In this document: positions 44,202 to 54,365 of the stretch, piece after piece
Position numbering within the stretch: the first letter of the stretch is position 1
How the letters are laid out: every line of letters starts with the position of its first letter
Source: Flavivirga algicola
GTDB taxonomy: Bacteria; Bacteroidota; Bacteroidia; Flavobacteriales; Flavobacteriaceae
DNA: 64,000 bases
NCBI RefSeq assembly: GCF_012910715.1
Contig: NZ_JABBHF010000002.1
Coordinates: forward strand, 315,001-379,000
Direction of reading: 5' to 3'
Translations under genes and position numbers: made by a program
The notes under the pieces: model-generated
Told to the model about the DNA's origin: nothing
Seen by the model: only the letters and a program-made list of their open reading frames with translations
Databases searched by the model: none

Positions 44202-47200
44202 TTATGGATTAATAGCTATAATCTCAAGAGCTTTGTTATTTTTCGCAACGATGATATTTTTACGTTTATTAATAGTAATCGTTTTAAGGTACTTCACTTC
44301 TCCGTTAATCATTAATCCACTTTCATTAGCTTTAATCGTCTTAAATTCGCCAGTAGGTTTTCCTTTTAAAAATATGCCGTAAGCAGCATCATTTCTAGGT
44401 GTTTCTACTTCTGAACCGTAAAGGTTTCCCGCCATTACAACATCTATTTTTCCATCATTATCTATATCATCTATTAAAATATCGTTAACTGAAGAAAATT
44501 GGATATCATTTTCCATTGGTTTTGATAAAAAACGCCCTCCTTTATTTTCAAACATCGTCGTTGCAAACGTATTAGATTTTAAATGTATTGATTTTTTTAG
44601 TTGATCTTCATTAAAAATATCATTTACTGTTGCTTTTCCAAAGGCATCATATGTAGGGTATTTTTCTTTTAAAAAGGGCATTTGTCTGGATGAACACTCT
44701 CGCCCCCTAACTGGTACCAGCTTTTTATCGTCATAATAGCTTAAAACGATATCATTACTTCCCGATTCATCAAAATCACTCGCATACACTTCAAAAGGCG
44801 CTTCATTGCTTGCCTTATATTTATAATTGAGTCCTAAATTACCTGCTAATATATCCTTGTCCCCATCATTATCCTTATCAAAAACAGCAAGACTGTACCA
44901 CCAACCATGTGTATTTTTAAATCCGTATGCCGCTGTTTTTTCAACAAAATCTTTTCCTTTTATATTTTCGAATACGCGTATGGGCATCCACTCTCCCGTA
45001 ACGACTAAATCTAAAAAACTATCATTATTAAGGTCTACCCATTCGGCATCTGTGACCATACCCAACTTTTGCCATGTACTATTTATTTCTCCTTCAATTT
45101 CATTAAACAAAAGTTTTCCATCTACACTATTATTCTGTAACAAGTAACTCTTTGTTGGTGCTGGGTATTTTCCAGGAACTTGCCTCCCCCCTATAAATAA
45201 ATCTTTATCGCCATCATTATCATAGTCTACCGCTTTTATGCAAGAGCCACTTATTGCTATCTTTGGAAGTATGTTTAAAGCTTTTTTAAAGTTCCCTTTA
45301 CCGTCGTTAACATAAAGTCTATCTTCTAGTAAGAGGGTCCCATCATCATATTCATTGCCACCACTTACCACATATAGATCTAAATCGTTATCATTATCTA
45401 TATCTATAAATTCTGATGCTACATCCTCGTGACCCGATTCGTTATCCATCAAACCTGTATTAGTTTGCTTAAAAGTACCATTGTTGTTTTGTACATATAT
45501 CACACCAGCCATTGTAGCCGCTCCACCTACATGAATATCATCCAGACCATCACCATTTATATCTCCAACAGCTAGAGAAGGACCTTCGTTAGACATTTTA
45601 TGAGGCAATAGACTTTCTCTGGAAAAATCATCAAAATTATTCTCTTCATGCTCGTAATCCAATCCTTCAATAATCACTTTTGAAAAGATAGGCTTCGCTG
45701 ATTTCACTTTTTCTTGTTTAGACTTGGCTGTGGCGTCTTTGTAATCCAAGGTTAACAATTGGTTGGCATCTACATTTTTTAAAACCTGATGTTTGTTATC
45801 TGGCCACAAGATCTCAACAGCTGCTTTTGATGACATTCCCAAACCAAAATGTAAATCTCTAGACATCGCGGACATAAAGCCTCTTGAAAAATATAATTCT
45901 TGAGTCTGTGTTTCTTTTGGTGTTGTTACAATAACTCGAGCGCCTATACCATCTCTATTTTTTGGAGTTCCTTTTAATCTAACTGACAAAGAATACCCAA
46001 GTCCTAGCTCTTTTGAATTATTTTTTAATATAAAAGCTTCGTCATCTGTATTATTCACAACAATCTCTAAATCGCCATCGTTATCTAAATCTGCATAAAC
46101 CGCACCATTAGAACTTGTTAACATCTGGTCTCCCCAAACTTCGTTCATTTTAGAAAATTGAAGTCCATCTCTATTTTTAAAGAAAAAATTCTCTTTTTTT
46201 CTTGTTGGCATCTTTTCCAATACATCTGATATGTACTTTTTAGCTTCAAATTTTTTCTTATGGTGAATGGTATCTTGCTTCTTATTGACATAGTTTACAA
46301 AGTCGTTATTTCGGAAATCTCTTTTTATACCATTAGAAACAAATAGGTCTTTAAGACCGTCATTATCCATATCAAAAAACAATGGTGCCCAACTCCAATC
46401 TGTTCTTGATACACCTGCCAATTGCGCTATATTAGAAAAAATTGGTGTGTTGTTTTTGTTTAAATACCCCAAGTTTATTTGCAATGTGTTATACATATAT
46501 TGATGGTGTAAACCAAGATCTACAGCTTCATGAAAACTCGCAGGATTCATACCACTCATACTCGTTTTTATATCATAATTGCTTTCTCCCATCATATCTA
46601 CTGTCATAATATCCAACCAACCGTCATTGTTTATATCAGACATATCGTTACCCATGGCAAAAAAGGAAATATTATTAGTTGCTTCTAAAATTCTATCTGT
46701 AAAAGTGCCGTCCGTATTGTTCATGTATAAATGATCCTTACCCAAGTAATCATTAGAAACATATATATCTGGCCAAGTATCATTATTTACATCGCCAATA
46801 GCAATACCTAAACCATACTCCAAACGATTATGTATGATTCCTGCCTGCTTACTTACATCTGTAAAATAGTTATTATCATTTCGGAACAATCTATCATTAG
46901 AGACCGACCCATCCATAGTTAACAGTTCTGAGATGGCCTTGGTTGCAGGGTAGTTTGTTGGGTAATGATTTAATAAAAACATATCTAGATCACCATCTTT
47001 GTCATAATCAAAAAAAGTGGCTTGCGTAGAGCAATCAGATATATCCAATCCATATTTATTGGCTTGTTCTGAAAAGGTTGGTATTTTATATTCTGAAGTT
47101 GCACCTTTATTTATATAGAGCTTATTCTTTCTTTTTTCCTTGTCTTTATATTTTCCAGAATTAGAAATATAAATATCCATCCAGCCATCGTTATTTATAT

Positions 47201-47579
47201 CTACAATGGTAACACCCCCCGAAAACCTTTGTCTATATAATATTCCTGAAAGTCTTGTTACATCTACAAACTTTAAATTTCCTTGATTTAGAAATAATTT
47301 ATGCTGCTTTAAAGTAGATACAAAAAATAAGTCCTTTAACCCATCATTATTAAAATCGGCAACGGCTAAACCACTACCATTATAATAGTACTCATATTGC
47401 AGACCATTATATTTAATATCTTCATTTAATTCATTAGAAAAATCAATGCCTGTTTCTTCTTTAGAGAGTTTGGTGAAAATTGCTTCATTTTCTGAATCCA
47501 ATCCAGTAAGCCGATATTTTTTTGTACAACCCAATAGGACTACAAACATAAATATGCAGATGTACTTATTCTTTTTCAT
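44202..47579 (-). CDS. ASPIC/UnbV and FG-GAP/VCBS-repeat lipoprotein (first copy)
   Basis: 1125 residues. Lipobox VVLLGC at the N terminus. FG-GAP/VCBS loops recur along the protein (DFNNDGLKDLFFV, DINNDGWMDIYIS, DYDKDGDLDMFLL, DINGDGLDDIHVG), and an ASPIC/UnbV domain is near residues 530-600 (RGFMSAMSRDLHFGLG, VEILWPDNKHQVL). It is the same length class and domain order as the 37862 protein, so the pair arose by duplication followed by clear divergence. It lies directly after susD, in the place where surface glycan-binding lipoproteins usually sit, which suggests that role (inference). Confidence 0.9.
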   Translation of the reverse strand: MKKNKYICIFMFVVLLGCTKKYRLTGLDSENEAIFTKLSKEETGIDFSNELNEDIKYNGLQYEYYYNGSGLAVADFNNDGLKDLFFVSTLKQHKLFLNQGNLKFVDVTRLSGILYRQRFSGGVTIVDINNDGWMDIYISNSGKYKDKEKRKNKLYINKGATSEYKIPTFSEQANKYGLDISDCSTQATFFDYDKDGDLDMFLLNHYPTNYPATKAISELLTMDGSVSNDRLFRNDNNYFTDVSKQAGIIHNRLEYGLGIAIGDVNNDTWPDIYVSNDYLGKDHLYMNNTDGTFTDRILEATNNISFFAMGNDMSDINNDGWLDIMTVDMMGESNYDIKTSMSGMNPASFHEAVDLGLHHQYMYNTLQINLGYLNKNNTPIFSNIAQLAGVSRTDWSWAPLFFDMDNDGLKDLFVSNGIKRDFRNNDFVNYVNKKQDTIHHKKKFEAKKYISDVLEKMPTRKKENFFFKNRDGLQFSKMNEVWGDQMLTSSNGAVYADLDNDGDLEIVVNNTDDEAFILKNNSKELGLGYSLSVRLKGTPKNRDGIGARVIVTTPKETQTQELYFSRGFMSAMSRDLHFGLGMSSKAAVEILWPDNKHQVLKNVDANQLLTLDYKDATAKSKQEKVKSAKPIFSKVIIEGLDYEHEENNFDDFSRESLLPHKMSNEGPSLAVGDINGDGLDDIHVGGAATMAGVIYVQNNNGTFKQTNTGLMDNESGHEDVASEFIDIDNDNDLDLYVVSGGNEYDDGTLLLEDRLYVNDGKGNFKKALNILPKIAISGSCIKAVDYDNDGDKDLFIGGRQVPGKYPAPTKSYLLQNNSVDGKLLFNEIEGEINSTWQKLGMVTDAEWVDLNNDSFLDLVVTGEWMPIRVFENIKGKDFVEKTAAYGFKNTHGWWYSLAVFDKDNDGDKDILAGNLGLNYKYKASNEAPFEVYASDFDESGSNDIVLSYYDDKKLVPVRGRECSSRQMPFLKEKYPTYDAFGKATVNDIFNEDQLKKSIHLKSNTFATTMFENKGGRFLSKPMENDIQFSSVNDILIDDIDNDGKIDVVMAGNLYGSEVETPRNDAAYGIFLKGKPTGEFKTIKANESGLMINGEVKYLKTITINKRKNIIVAKNNKALEIIAINP

Positions 47580-47626
47580 CTAAAACTCATTTTCAACTTA
47601 GATTCTCAATTTATAATAAAGAAAGA

Positions 47627-47667
47627 AAACGACCCAAAGTCACTAAAAAAATGATATTGAGTCGTTT
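47627..47667 (-). terminator. Hairpin terminator after susD
   Basis: AAACGAC (47627-47633) pairs with GTCGTTT (47661-47667). On the minus strand it follows the SusD stop by about 22 bases and is followed by a T-rich stretch. It separates or attenuates SusCD transcription from the downstream genes. Confidence 0.6.
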
Positions 47668-47689
47668 AATAAAAAACTAAACTAACGAC

Positions 47690-49543
47690 TTATTCATATC
47701 CAGGGTTTTGAACCAAACTAGTATTGGCTTGTAACTCATCATTTGTAATTGGTAAAAAATAACTTTTATCCAGCCACAATCTATTTTCAAAACCTGGGTC
47801 AATAACTCCAGGCGTGTATGTATAATCATAATTATCTGTATCATATGCATATAGCGTAACATTTGCACCTGGTTTTAAAGTACCTGAAATGTTAATAATA
47901 CCTGCTGGAGCTCCTATGGTTCCTTCAGCAATCATCCACCTTCTAGCATCATGGTATCTGTGTTCTTCATAAGATAATTCTACTTGACGCTCACGTCTAT
48001 ATGCTTCAACTAATTCTGTTCCTGTAGCTGTTATAGCGGGTAAACCAGCTCTATATCTTATTTGGTTCAACCAAGCTTTTGCCTCATCTTCATTTCCTGT
48101 TTCCATACAGGCTTCTGCATAATTAAATACAGCTTCAGTATATCTAAAAAATGGCCACGGTATCGATTGAAAATCTGTTTGGTCTACGTGTGTAGGATCA
48201 GGTTCTATAAATTTTCTAACATAATAACCTGTCCTGGTTCCGTTCCAATCCTCTATAGGCCCTTGTCTAGTATCTAATCCGAAATGGGTGGCAACAGCTC
48301 CATTACCATCTAATATCTCGTAAGTTCCTGTCTGTACTTGATTTGCTGGATCCCTGTCGGCCACATCTGGTGTTCTTGGTTTCCAATCCGCGCCATCATA
48401 TAGCATCGTTGCGTAAAACCGCGCTTCTCTATCCTCGTATGGTTGACTACTATGATCAGGATTGTCCCAATCGAAATCCGAACCATCATCCATGGCGTAA
48501 GCATCTATAAGATTTTGAGTTGGCGTATTTCCTGCCCAATTATGATAGCCATTAGGACCATGGAATAAACCAAATCTTCTACCTCCCCAATTGCTTCCTG
48601 CAGCTTCAATAAATTGTCTTTCCCATAATATATCGGCTTCTCCTCCATTTCGAGCAGTAGACACATTCATGTAATTATCTTTTGCTTCATCAAAAGAAAC
48701 AGGGCTTCCTAAACCAAACTTGTACCCACTGGTATAATCTAAAACTGCTTTTGATGCGTTTTTTGCTCTATCCCATCTTGTCTGTTGATCTCCCGATGTA
48801 TAGCCCAATAAATCTTGATTGGCATAACCAGAAATTAAAGAAGAGTTTCCAGATGCCGTTGTAATATCGTGAAGATCACTTGCTGCATATAATAAGATGC
48901 GCGCTTTAAGAGACAATGCCGCTCCGGCAGTTGCTCTTCCCGACTCTAAATCTTTACCATCCAACAAATCAAAAGCTTCGTCACACTCTGCTACAATAAA
49001 TTCTACACATTCTTCAAAAGTATTTCTTGAAATATTAAAATCGTCATCCAAAGTAAATGTCCTGTCTGCAATGGGGACTCCTCCATAAAATCGTACTAAT
49101 TGATGATGGTAGTAAGCTCTTAAAAATTTCACTTCTCCCATCAACCGATCCCTTAAGTTATCGTTATTTATGTCTCCTCCTTCTAACCCTTCTATGGCTA
49201 AATTAGCATCTCTGATGGCAGCATACATGTTTGACCAACTATTTTCGCCCTTTATCCATCCAACATTAGCAGAGTTTGCACGAGACTCATTTACTACGTT
49301 TAGCCCCGATCCTGAATGTGTGTACAAAGATTCGTCTGTTGCAGAAGCTAACATCTCTGTACCATATCCTCCTTGGCCTAAACCAACATATACATTGGTA
49401 ACTGCAGCTTCTGCTAAACCTGCGTCCGTCCATATACTAGATTCTGAAACCTCACTCAAAGGAGTAATATCAACAAAATCATCGTTGCAACTGGTTGTAA
49501 GAAATATTAAAACCAGAACGCATATAAAATTATAACTTTTCAT
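47690..49543 (-). CDS. SusD/RagB-family glycan-binding lipoprotein
   Basis: 617 residues with lipobox FLTTSC. TPR-like SusD fold blocks are visible: GEVKFLRAYYHHQLVRFYGGVP, SLKARILLYAASDL, the C-terminal FNYAEACMETG and YRRERQVELSYEEHRYHDARRW. SusD proteins cap the SusC porin on the cell surface and bind the glycan before import. It lies 23 bases downstream of the SusC gene. It is longer than average (about 500-560 aa) but within the family range. Confidence 0.95.
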   Translation of the reverse strand: MKSYNFICVLVLIFLTTSCNDDFVDITPLSEVSESSIWTDAGLAEAAVTNVYVGLGQGGYGTEMLASATDESLYTHSGSGLNVVNESRANSANVGWIKGENSWSNMYAAIRDANLAIEGLEGGDINNDNLRDRLMGEVKFLRAYYHHQLVRFYGGVPIADRTFTLDDDFNISRNTFEECVEFIVAECDEAFDLLDGKDLESGRATAGAALSLKARILLYAASDLHDITTASGNSSLISGYANQDLLGYTSGDQQTRWDRAKNASKAVLDYTSGYKFGLGSPVSFDEAKDNYMNVSTARNGGEADILWERQFIEAAGSNWGGRRFGLFHGPNGYHNWAGNTPTQNLIDAYAMDDGSDFDWDNPDHSSQPYEDREARFYATMLYDGADWKPRTPDVADRDPANQVQTGTYEILDGNGAVATHFGLDTRQGPIEDWNGTRTGYYVRKFIEPDPTHVDQTDFQSIPWPFFRYTEAVFNYAEACMETGNEDEAKAWLNQIRYRAGLPAITATGTELVEAYRRERQVELSYEEHRYHDARRWMIAEGTIGAPAGIINISGTLKPGANVTLYAYDTDNYDYTYTPGVIDPGFENRLWLDKSYFLPITNDELQANTSLVQNPGYE

Positions 49544-49566
49544 ATGTATATTTTTTAATTATTTAT

Positions 49567-52500
49567 TTAAAATGTGATCGTAAACCCTGTATTAATTATT
49601 TTTGAATTAGGGTAATCTCTACCTGAATTATTAATACCTTCAGGGTCAAATGTTGTATTTGATATAGTAAATAAGTTAGAGCCACTTATATAAAACCTTA
49701 AATTGGTAATTCCCATTTTGCCAATAACTGCTTCAGGAAAGGTATAACCGAACTCCAAGTTTTTTAATCTTAAATAATTGGTATTTTCTAGCCAATATGT
49801 ATTGCCTTGGCTAAAATATTGATCGGCTCTATTTGTAATTCTTGGGTGTACGGAACTAGGATTATTCACTGTCCATCTATTATTATAAGTACTTGTTGTA
49901 AAGTTACCTATAGTACCTGCTTCTGTAAATGCTAGAGGAATACTACCTCCTGTAGCTCCTTGAAAGAACAAGCTAAGATCAAAATTCCTATATCCTGCAT
50001 TTATATTTAAACCACCAGTAAACGTTGGAGTAATATTTTTGTTGGTTCTAAACCTATCATCTGGTGTAATGGCTCCATCGTTATTATAATCTACAAACTT
50101 CATATCTCCAGGCCTCAGGTTATTTGTAAGTGCAGAATAATCCAATGTTTCTGCATCAATATCAGCTTGCGTAGCAAATACGCCATCATAGCCATAAACC
50201 AAGAAAGAATTAATACTATTTCCTGTCTGTCTTTGCCATAGAGGAGCGCCTTCTGCTTCATCATTAAATAATATTTTATTCTTAGCATAACCGCCATTTA
50301 CACTAACACTATAGGTAAAATCTCCTATATTATCGCTATACCCTAAATAAAAATCAAACCCTTTGTTTTCTACTTCCCCAATGTTCTGCCTAGGTGGCGT
50401 AATACCACTTAAACTAGGTAAAGATGCAGAAGGCTGTGTTAGGATTTTAGACCTCTTATTAGAAAACACATCAAATTCTAAACTTAATTTATGATCTAAA
50501 AACTTTGCTTCGATACCTATGTTGACATTTCGCGCTATCTCCCAAGTTATAGCACTATTTGGCACCTTGGTTTCTGCTAGAGTTGTTACTTCACTATTAT
50601 TAATGAAGTAAGAATTAAAACCATATGTCGCTAAATATTGATTTAACGGAAAATCTGAATCATCAAATTTATCATTTCCTAATTGCCCCCACGATCCTCT
50701 TAATTTTAAAAAGTTTATGAATGAACTATTCTCCAAGAAGCTCTCCTTAGTAAGCACCCACCCAGCAGAAACTCCTGGAAAAAATCCATATCTACTATTT
50801 TCAGGAAACAAATATGAACCATCATACCTCCATAAAAATTCTAATAAGTATTTTTCTTTATAATCATAGTTAACACGTCCAAAATAATTTAATCGTGCAG
50901 CTCTATCGGAGAATCCGCCATTATCTTTTTCCGCATCACCACCTGCAAACAAATCATCAATTACTGGTGATATAAAATATCTCCTAAAGGCATTGAATCC
51001 CTCAAATTCAGTGGTTTCTTTGTTAGTTCCTGCCAGAAAAGCAAAATTATGATCCCCAAAACCACGTGCATACTTTATATTGGCTCCTAGGAATATATTT
51101 AACGTATTTGCTGTACTTTGTGTCAGGTTAGGCTCTGGTGGCCCTTTTTGACCAGGTACTAATACTGGTAAACCATCCGCCCCTAAAGAAGTGCCGTCCC
51201 ATCCGTATAAGGTCCATGGTGTTCTCCATACTTTTTGGTTACTAAAACTCTTATCAACGGCCACAGAACCTTGTACAGACAAACCTTCAACCCATGGAAT
51301 ATCTATATCTAAAACACCGTTAGTTTGCAGATAATCTCTTTTTTCCCTGTCGTATCCTGTAGCACTAGTGGTAATTACTACTGGTTGTTGCCCATTTTCA
51401 ATATCTGGACCAGGAAGCCCGTTTGGCCAATAAGCCACTTCGGTAGGTCTACCTCTTGTTAACATTCTAAAAATATCATTGACATTTTCGGTTGGTAAAT
51501 TCCTTATTTCTTCTCTCCCCATAACGCCTAAACTAAATTTAACGTGCTCACTAATTTTTGCATTTAAATTTAATCGTAAATCATATTGCTCGTAACCAGT
51601 TGCAGAATTTTTATAGATAGCATCTTGATTTAAATACCCTAAAGAAGTGTAATACTGAATATTTTCACTACCTCCAGACATTTGTATAGTATGCTTTTGT
51701 TGTGGTGCTGCATTTTTAAAAGTTTCATCAAACCAGTCGGTGTTAGGATGCCCCCAAGGATCTTGTCCATTTCCAAATAATTCTATGTCTTCAGGAGTCC
51801 AAGGTGCATTCACCACATTTCCTCCTGGTTGTGTATAAGATCCCGTAGAAGTAAAGCCATTATACGCTGGTTGCCATTCGGATGATGGTAGCTCATAAAT
51901 TCTCAATTCATTAACTAATTCTGCATATTGCGCAGCATTGGCCATATCGGGGATTTGTGTTGGACTCGCCCATCCCTGATTAAATGAATAGGTTACTTTA
52001 GTTTTTCCTACTTTGCCTTTTTTGGTTGTTACGAGTATAACCCCATTTGCTGCTCTTGCTCCATAAATTGCGGCAGAGGCATCTTTTAATACAGATACAT
52101 TTTCTATATCTGCAGGGTTTATTCTACCCAACCCGCCATCTCTATCAGGAATTCCATCTATAACTACTAAGGCACCAGAGTTGTTATACGTATTGGTTCC
52201 CCTAATTGTGATTTCAGCATCATCAAATCCTGGTTCTGCTCCAGCCTGTGTAACAAACAATCCTGAAACCCTACCAGCAAGTGTGTTTGTAAGGTTAACA
52301 GATGGCGATTTAACCAATTCTCTCCCCTTTACAGTTGCTACCGAACCCGTAACTGTTTCCCTTTTTTGCGTTCCATATCCAACAATAACGACTTCATCTA
52401 AAGCAGCAGAATCTGATTGCATTTTGATACTTAATTGGGTTTTGTCTCCTATTACAATTTCTTGTGTCGAATAGCCAACGTAAGAAATCACTAACGCAGG

Positions 52501-53046
52501 ATTATCTCCCTTTAGTCTTATTGTAAAATTTCCATCAAAATCTGTTGTAACGCCATTGGCAGTTCCTTTTTCTACGATACTGGCTCCTGGTAGTGGTAGC
52601 CCTTGTTCATCAACAATGGTACCCTTAACTTCTATTTGCTGTTCGACTATAGAAACTTCATCTTCTGGTATAGCCTCTTTCTTAGATTTATACAGTAATA
52701 TTTTTCGATTATCAATCTCAAAAGAAGTCTTTGTATTCTCAAATATTCGATTAAGGACACTGCTAATGTCTTCTTTTTGAGCATTAATTGATATTTTTCT
52801 CTCTAAGTTTACTACATTTGTCCTAAAAAGAAATTTAAATTTTGAATTAGCCTCAATTTCATCAATAACAGAGGAAATCGTAGCATTATTTAAATTTAGA
52901 GTGATCTTATTTTTTTGTGAATGCACAGTCGTGGTAGCTTGTAGTGACAGTGCAGTTGTTAAAAGAAAAAGAAGTGATAACTTCATTTTTAAATTAAGTT
53001 TGGTTCCCCAAGGTACAATAACATTGGGATTGAGTTGTTTTTTCAT
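49567..53046 (-). CDS. SusC/RagA TonB-dependent receptor with STN domain
   Basis: 1159 residues. A signal region (LSLLFLLTTALSLQATTT) is followed by an STN secretin-like domain (about 45-115; IDEIEANSKFKFLFRTNVV), which usually signals to a FecR anti-sigma factor. Then come a carboxypeptidase-regulatory-like domain (GTIVDEQGLPLPGASIVEKG), the plug (VIVGYGTQKRETVTGSVA) and a 22-strand barrel ending in ...TITF. It imports oligosaccharides with SusD, powered by TonB. The STN domain plus FecR and ECF sigma upstream make this a trans-envelope-signalling locus. The gene start is covered by a candidate antisense RNA. Confidence 0.96.
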   Translation of the reverse strand: MKKQLNPNVIVPWGTKLNLKMKLSLLFLLTTALSLQATTTVHSQKNKITLNLNNATISSVIDEIEANSKFKFLFRTNVVNLERKISINAQKEDISSVLNRIFENTKTSFEIDNRKILLYKSKKEAIPEDEVSIVEQQIEVKGTIVDEQGLPLPGASIVEKGTANGVTTDFDGNFTIRLKGDNPALVISYVGYSTQEIVIGDKTQLSIKMQSDSAALDEVVIVGYGTQKRETVTGSVATVKGRELVKSPSVNLTNTLAGRVSGLFVTQAGAEPGFDDAEITIRGTNTYNNSGALVVIDGIPDRDGGLGRINPADIENVSVLKDASAAIYGARAANGVILVTTKKGKVGKTKVTYSFNQGWASPTQIPDMANAAQYAELVNELRIYELPSSEWQPAYNGFTSTGSYTQPGGNVVNAPWTPEDIELFGNGQDPWGHPNTDWFDETFKNAAPQQKHTIQMSGGSENIQYYTSLGYLNQDAIYKNSATGYEQYDLRLNLNAKISEHVKFSLGVMGREEIRNLPTENVNDIFRMLTRGRPTEVAYWPNGLPGPDIENGQQPVVITTSATGYDREKRDYLQTNGVLDIDIPWVEGLSVQGSVAVDKSFSNQKVWRTPWTLYGWDGTSLGADGLPVLVPGQKGPPEPNLTQSTANTLNIFLGANIKYARGFGDHNFAFLAGTNKETTEFEGFNAFRRYFISPVIDDLFAGGDAEKDNGGFSDRAARLNYFGRVNYDYKEKYLLEFLWRYDGSYLFPENSRYGFFPGVSAGWVLTKESFLENSSFINFLKLRGSWGQLGNDKFDDSDFPLNQYLATYGFNSYFINNSEVTTLAETKVPNSAITWEIARNVNIGIEAKFLDHKLSLEFDVFSNKRSKILTQPSASLPSLSGITPPRQNIGEVENKGFDFYLGYSDNIGDFTYSVSVNGGYAKNKILFNDEAEGAPLWQRQTGNSINSFLVYGYDGVFATQADIDAETLDYSALTNNLRPGDMKFVDYNNDGAITPDDRFRTNKNITPTFTGGLNINAGYRNFDLSLFFQGATGGSIPLAFTEAGTIGNFTTSTYNNRWTVNNPSSVHPRITNRADQYFSQGNTYWLENTNYLRLKNLEFGYTFPEAVIGKMGITNLRFYISGSNLFTISNTTFDPEGINNSGRDYPNSKIINTGFTITF
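52995..53002 (+). promoter_or_regulatory. Antisense -7 box inside the susC start
   Basis: TAAGTTTG on the plus strand is a perfect TAnnTTTG, reading out of the susC 5' end toward the terminator at 53100-53137. No good -33 TTG is at the usual distance. Confidence 0.4.
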
Positions 53047-53137
53047 ACTTCAAAAATATTTGTTTGGTAATTTGTTTTTGTAAATGAATTGCCTTATTTA
53101 GATTGAGGGATGTTGCTGCATTCCTCAATCTTTTTTA
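53008..53137 (+). ncRNA. Candidate cis-antisense small RNA over the susC start
   Basis: Inferred, about 130 bases. It starts downstream of the plus-strand -7 box at 52995 and ends at the terminator at 53100-53137. It would pair with the first 13 codons and the leader of susC. Antisense RNAs at this position (for example DonS) repress SusC-type operons in Bacteroides. No plus-strand gene otherwise explains the terminator. Confidence 0.4.
53100..53137 (+). terminator. Orphan plus-strand intrinsic terminator upstream of susC
   Basis: AGATTGAGGGA (53100-53110) pairs with TTCCTCAATCT (53121-53131), one G-U, with a 10-base loop and then six T. The T-run is on the plus strand only, while both flanking genes (fecR, susC) are on the minus strand. 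Confidence 0.75.
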
Positions 53138-53198
53138 TAATAAAACAATTAAGTAATAAAAAAAGGGTGAGTTTAATCCATATAGTTTAGTTATTTAA

Positions 53199-54365
53199 TT
53201 AGTTAATTAAAATTTCATTGTTAATAATTTCATATTCTATTTCATATACTTTATTAAAGTAATTTAAAACCTGTTCTATAGATTCATTATCGACTTCAAT
53301 ACTCGCATTAAAATTCTCATTATCTATAAAATCTTCATTATTTATAGTAATCGAAACATTGTATAGACGCTCTAATCTTTTTACAATTTCTTTTAACGGT
53401 GTATTCCTAAAAACAACCGTTCCTTTCATCCAAGACGTATAAATAGATGTATTAACTTTTTTAGTTGTAATGCTTCTCTGCATTTTGTTAAAAGACCCTT
53501 TGAAACCTGGTTCTAGAACAACTTCGTTTTCTTTATAATCAAGTGTTTTTTGAGAATCCATACCTACACGCCCCTCTACCAAAACAACATCTATATTAGA
53601 GTCTTCTTGATAAGTTTGCACATTAAATTTCGTGCCTAAAACTTGTACGTTTAACTCTTTTGTATCTACAATAAAAGGATGAGATTTGTCTTTTGCCACA
53701 TCAAAAAAAGCTTCTCCGTTTAGAAAAACTTGTCGATTAAATCCTTTAATGAATTTCACAGGGTATTTTATAGAACTACCAGAATTTAAAAAGACCGTTG
53801 TACCATCAGATAAAATTAAATCAAACCTTTTACCATAGGGCACTGTTAATTTATTATAAACCAACGCTTGAATATCATCGTCATTTTCATAAACTAATTT
53901 ATTTCCATGCTGAGCCCCAACCACATTTCCATTGGCATCTACAACAGTTGAAGTACCGTCCTCTGAAATTACTTGAATATTTCCATTTTCAAGTTCAAGT
54001 GTTATTAACTCTTCTTTTGGGACAACGATATTATTCGTTTCTTGTTTTGAAAAAACATGTTGAAAAAAACATCCTAGACCAATAAAAAGAACTGATATAG
54101 CAGCATACTTAAATATTGATTTGACTCTTTTCCTATAAATATTTTTTTTATCTTTCCTTATTTCTTTAAGCAAGCGCGCTCTAATTTCACTGGGATCTGG
54201 GTTGTTCATACTAACAGTAATGGCGTAATGTGTCTTTATAAATTTATCGAAAATATGGTCATTAACAGAATCTGAAACCCAAGTATTAAGTGTATCCAAC
54301 TCTTTACCATTGGCATACTTATTAATAAATTTAATCAATAAAGTCTTAACTTCAGGAGTAGTCAT
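53199..54365 (-). CDS. FecR-family anti-sigma factor
   Basis: 388 residues. The cytoplasmic N-terminal anti-sigma region (about 1-80) is followed by one membrane helix (IFKYAAISVLFIGLGCFF), the periplasmic FecR domain (VPYGKRFDLILSDGTTVFLN, GEAFFDVAKDKSHPFIVDT) and a C-terminal DUF4974 domain (NTPLKEIVKRLERLYNVSI). It transmits occupancy of the SusC STN domain to an ECF sigma factor. It precedes susC on the same strand. The sigma gene is divergent (54489), whereas in most such loci it sits upstream on the same strand. Confidence 0.94.
   Translation of the reverse strand: MTTPEVKTLLIKFINKYANGKELDTLNTWVSDSVNDHIFDKFIKTHYAITVSMNNPDPSEIRARLLKEIRKDKKNIYRKRVKSIFKYAAISVLFIGLGCFFQHVFSKQETNNIVVPKEELITLELENGNIQVISEDGTSTVVDANGNVVGAQHGNKLVYENDDDIQALVYNKLTVPYGKRFDLILSDGTTVFLNSGSSIKYPVKFIKGFNRQVFLNGEAFFDVAKDKSHPFIVDTKELNVQVLGTKFNVQTYQEDSNIDVVLVEGRVGMDSQKTLDYKENEVVLEPGFKGSFNKMQRSITTKKVNTSIYTSWMKGTVVFRNTPLKEIVKRLERLYNVSITINNEDFIDNENFNASIEVDNESIEQVLNYFNKVYEIEYEIINNEILIN

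Noticed and set aside
37862-47579. The two ASPIC/UnbV genes as an assembly duplication
   Set aside because: They share domain order but differ throughout at the protein level, so they are true paralogues.
49170-49535. 121-codon plus-strand open frame
   Set aside because: Antisense to the SusD N terminus and without recognisable domain or promoter.
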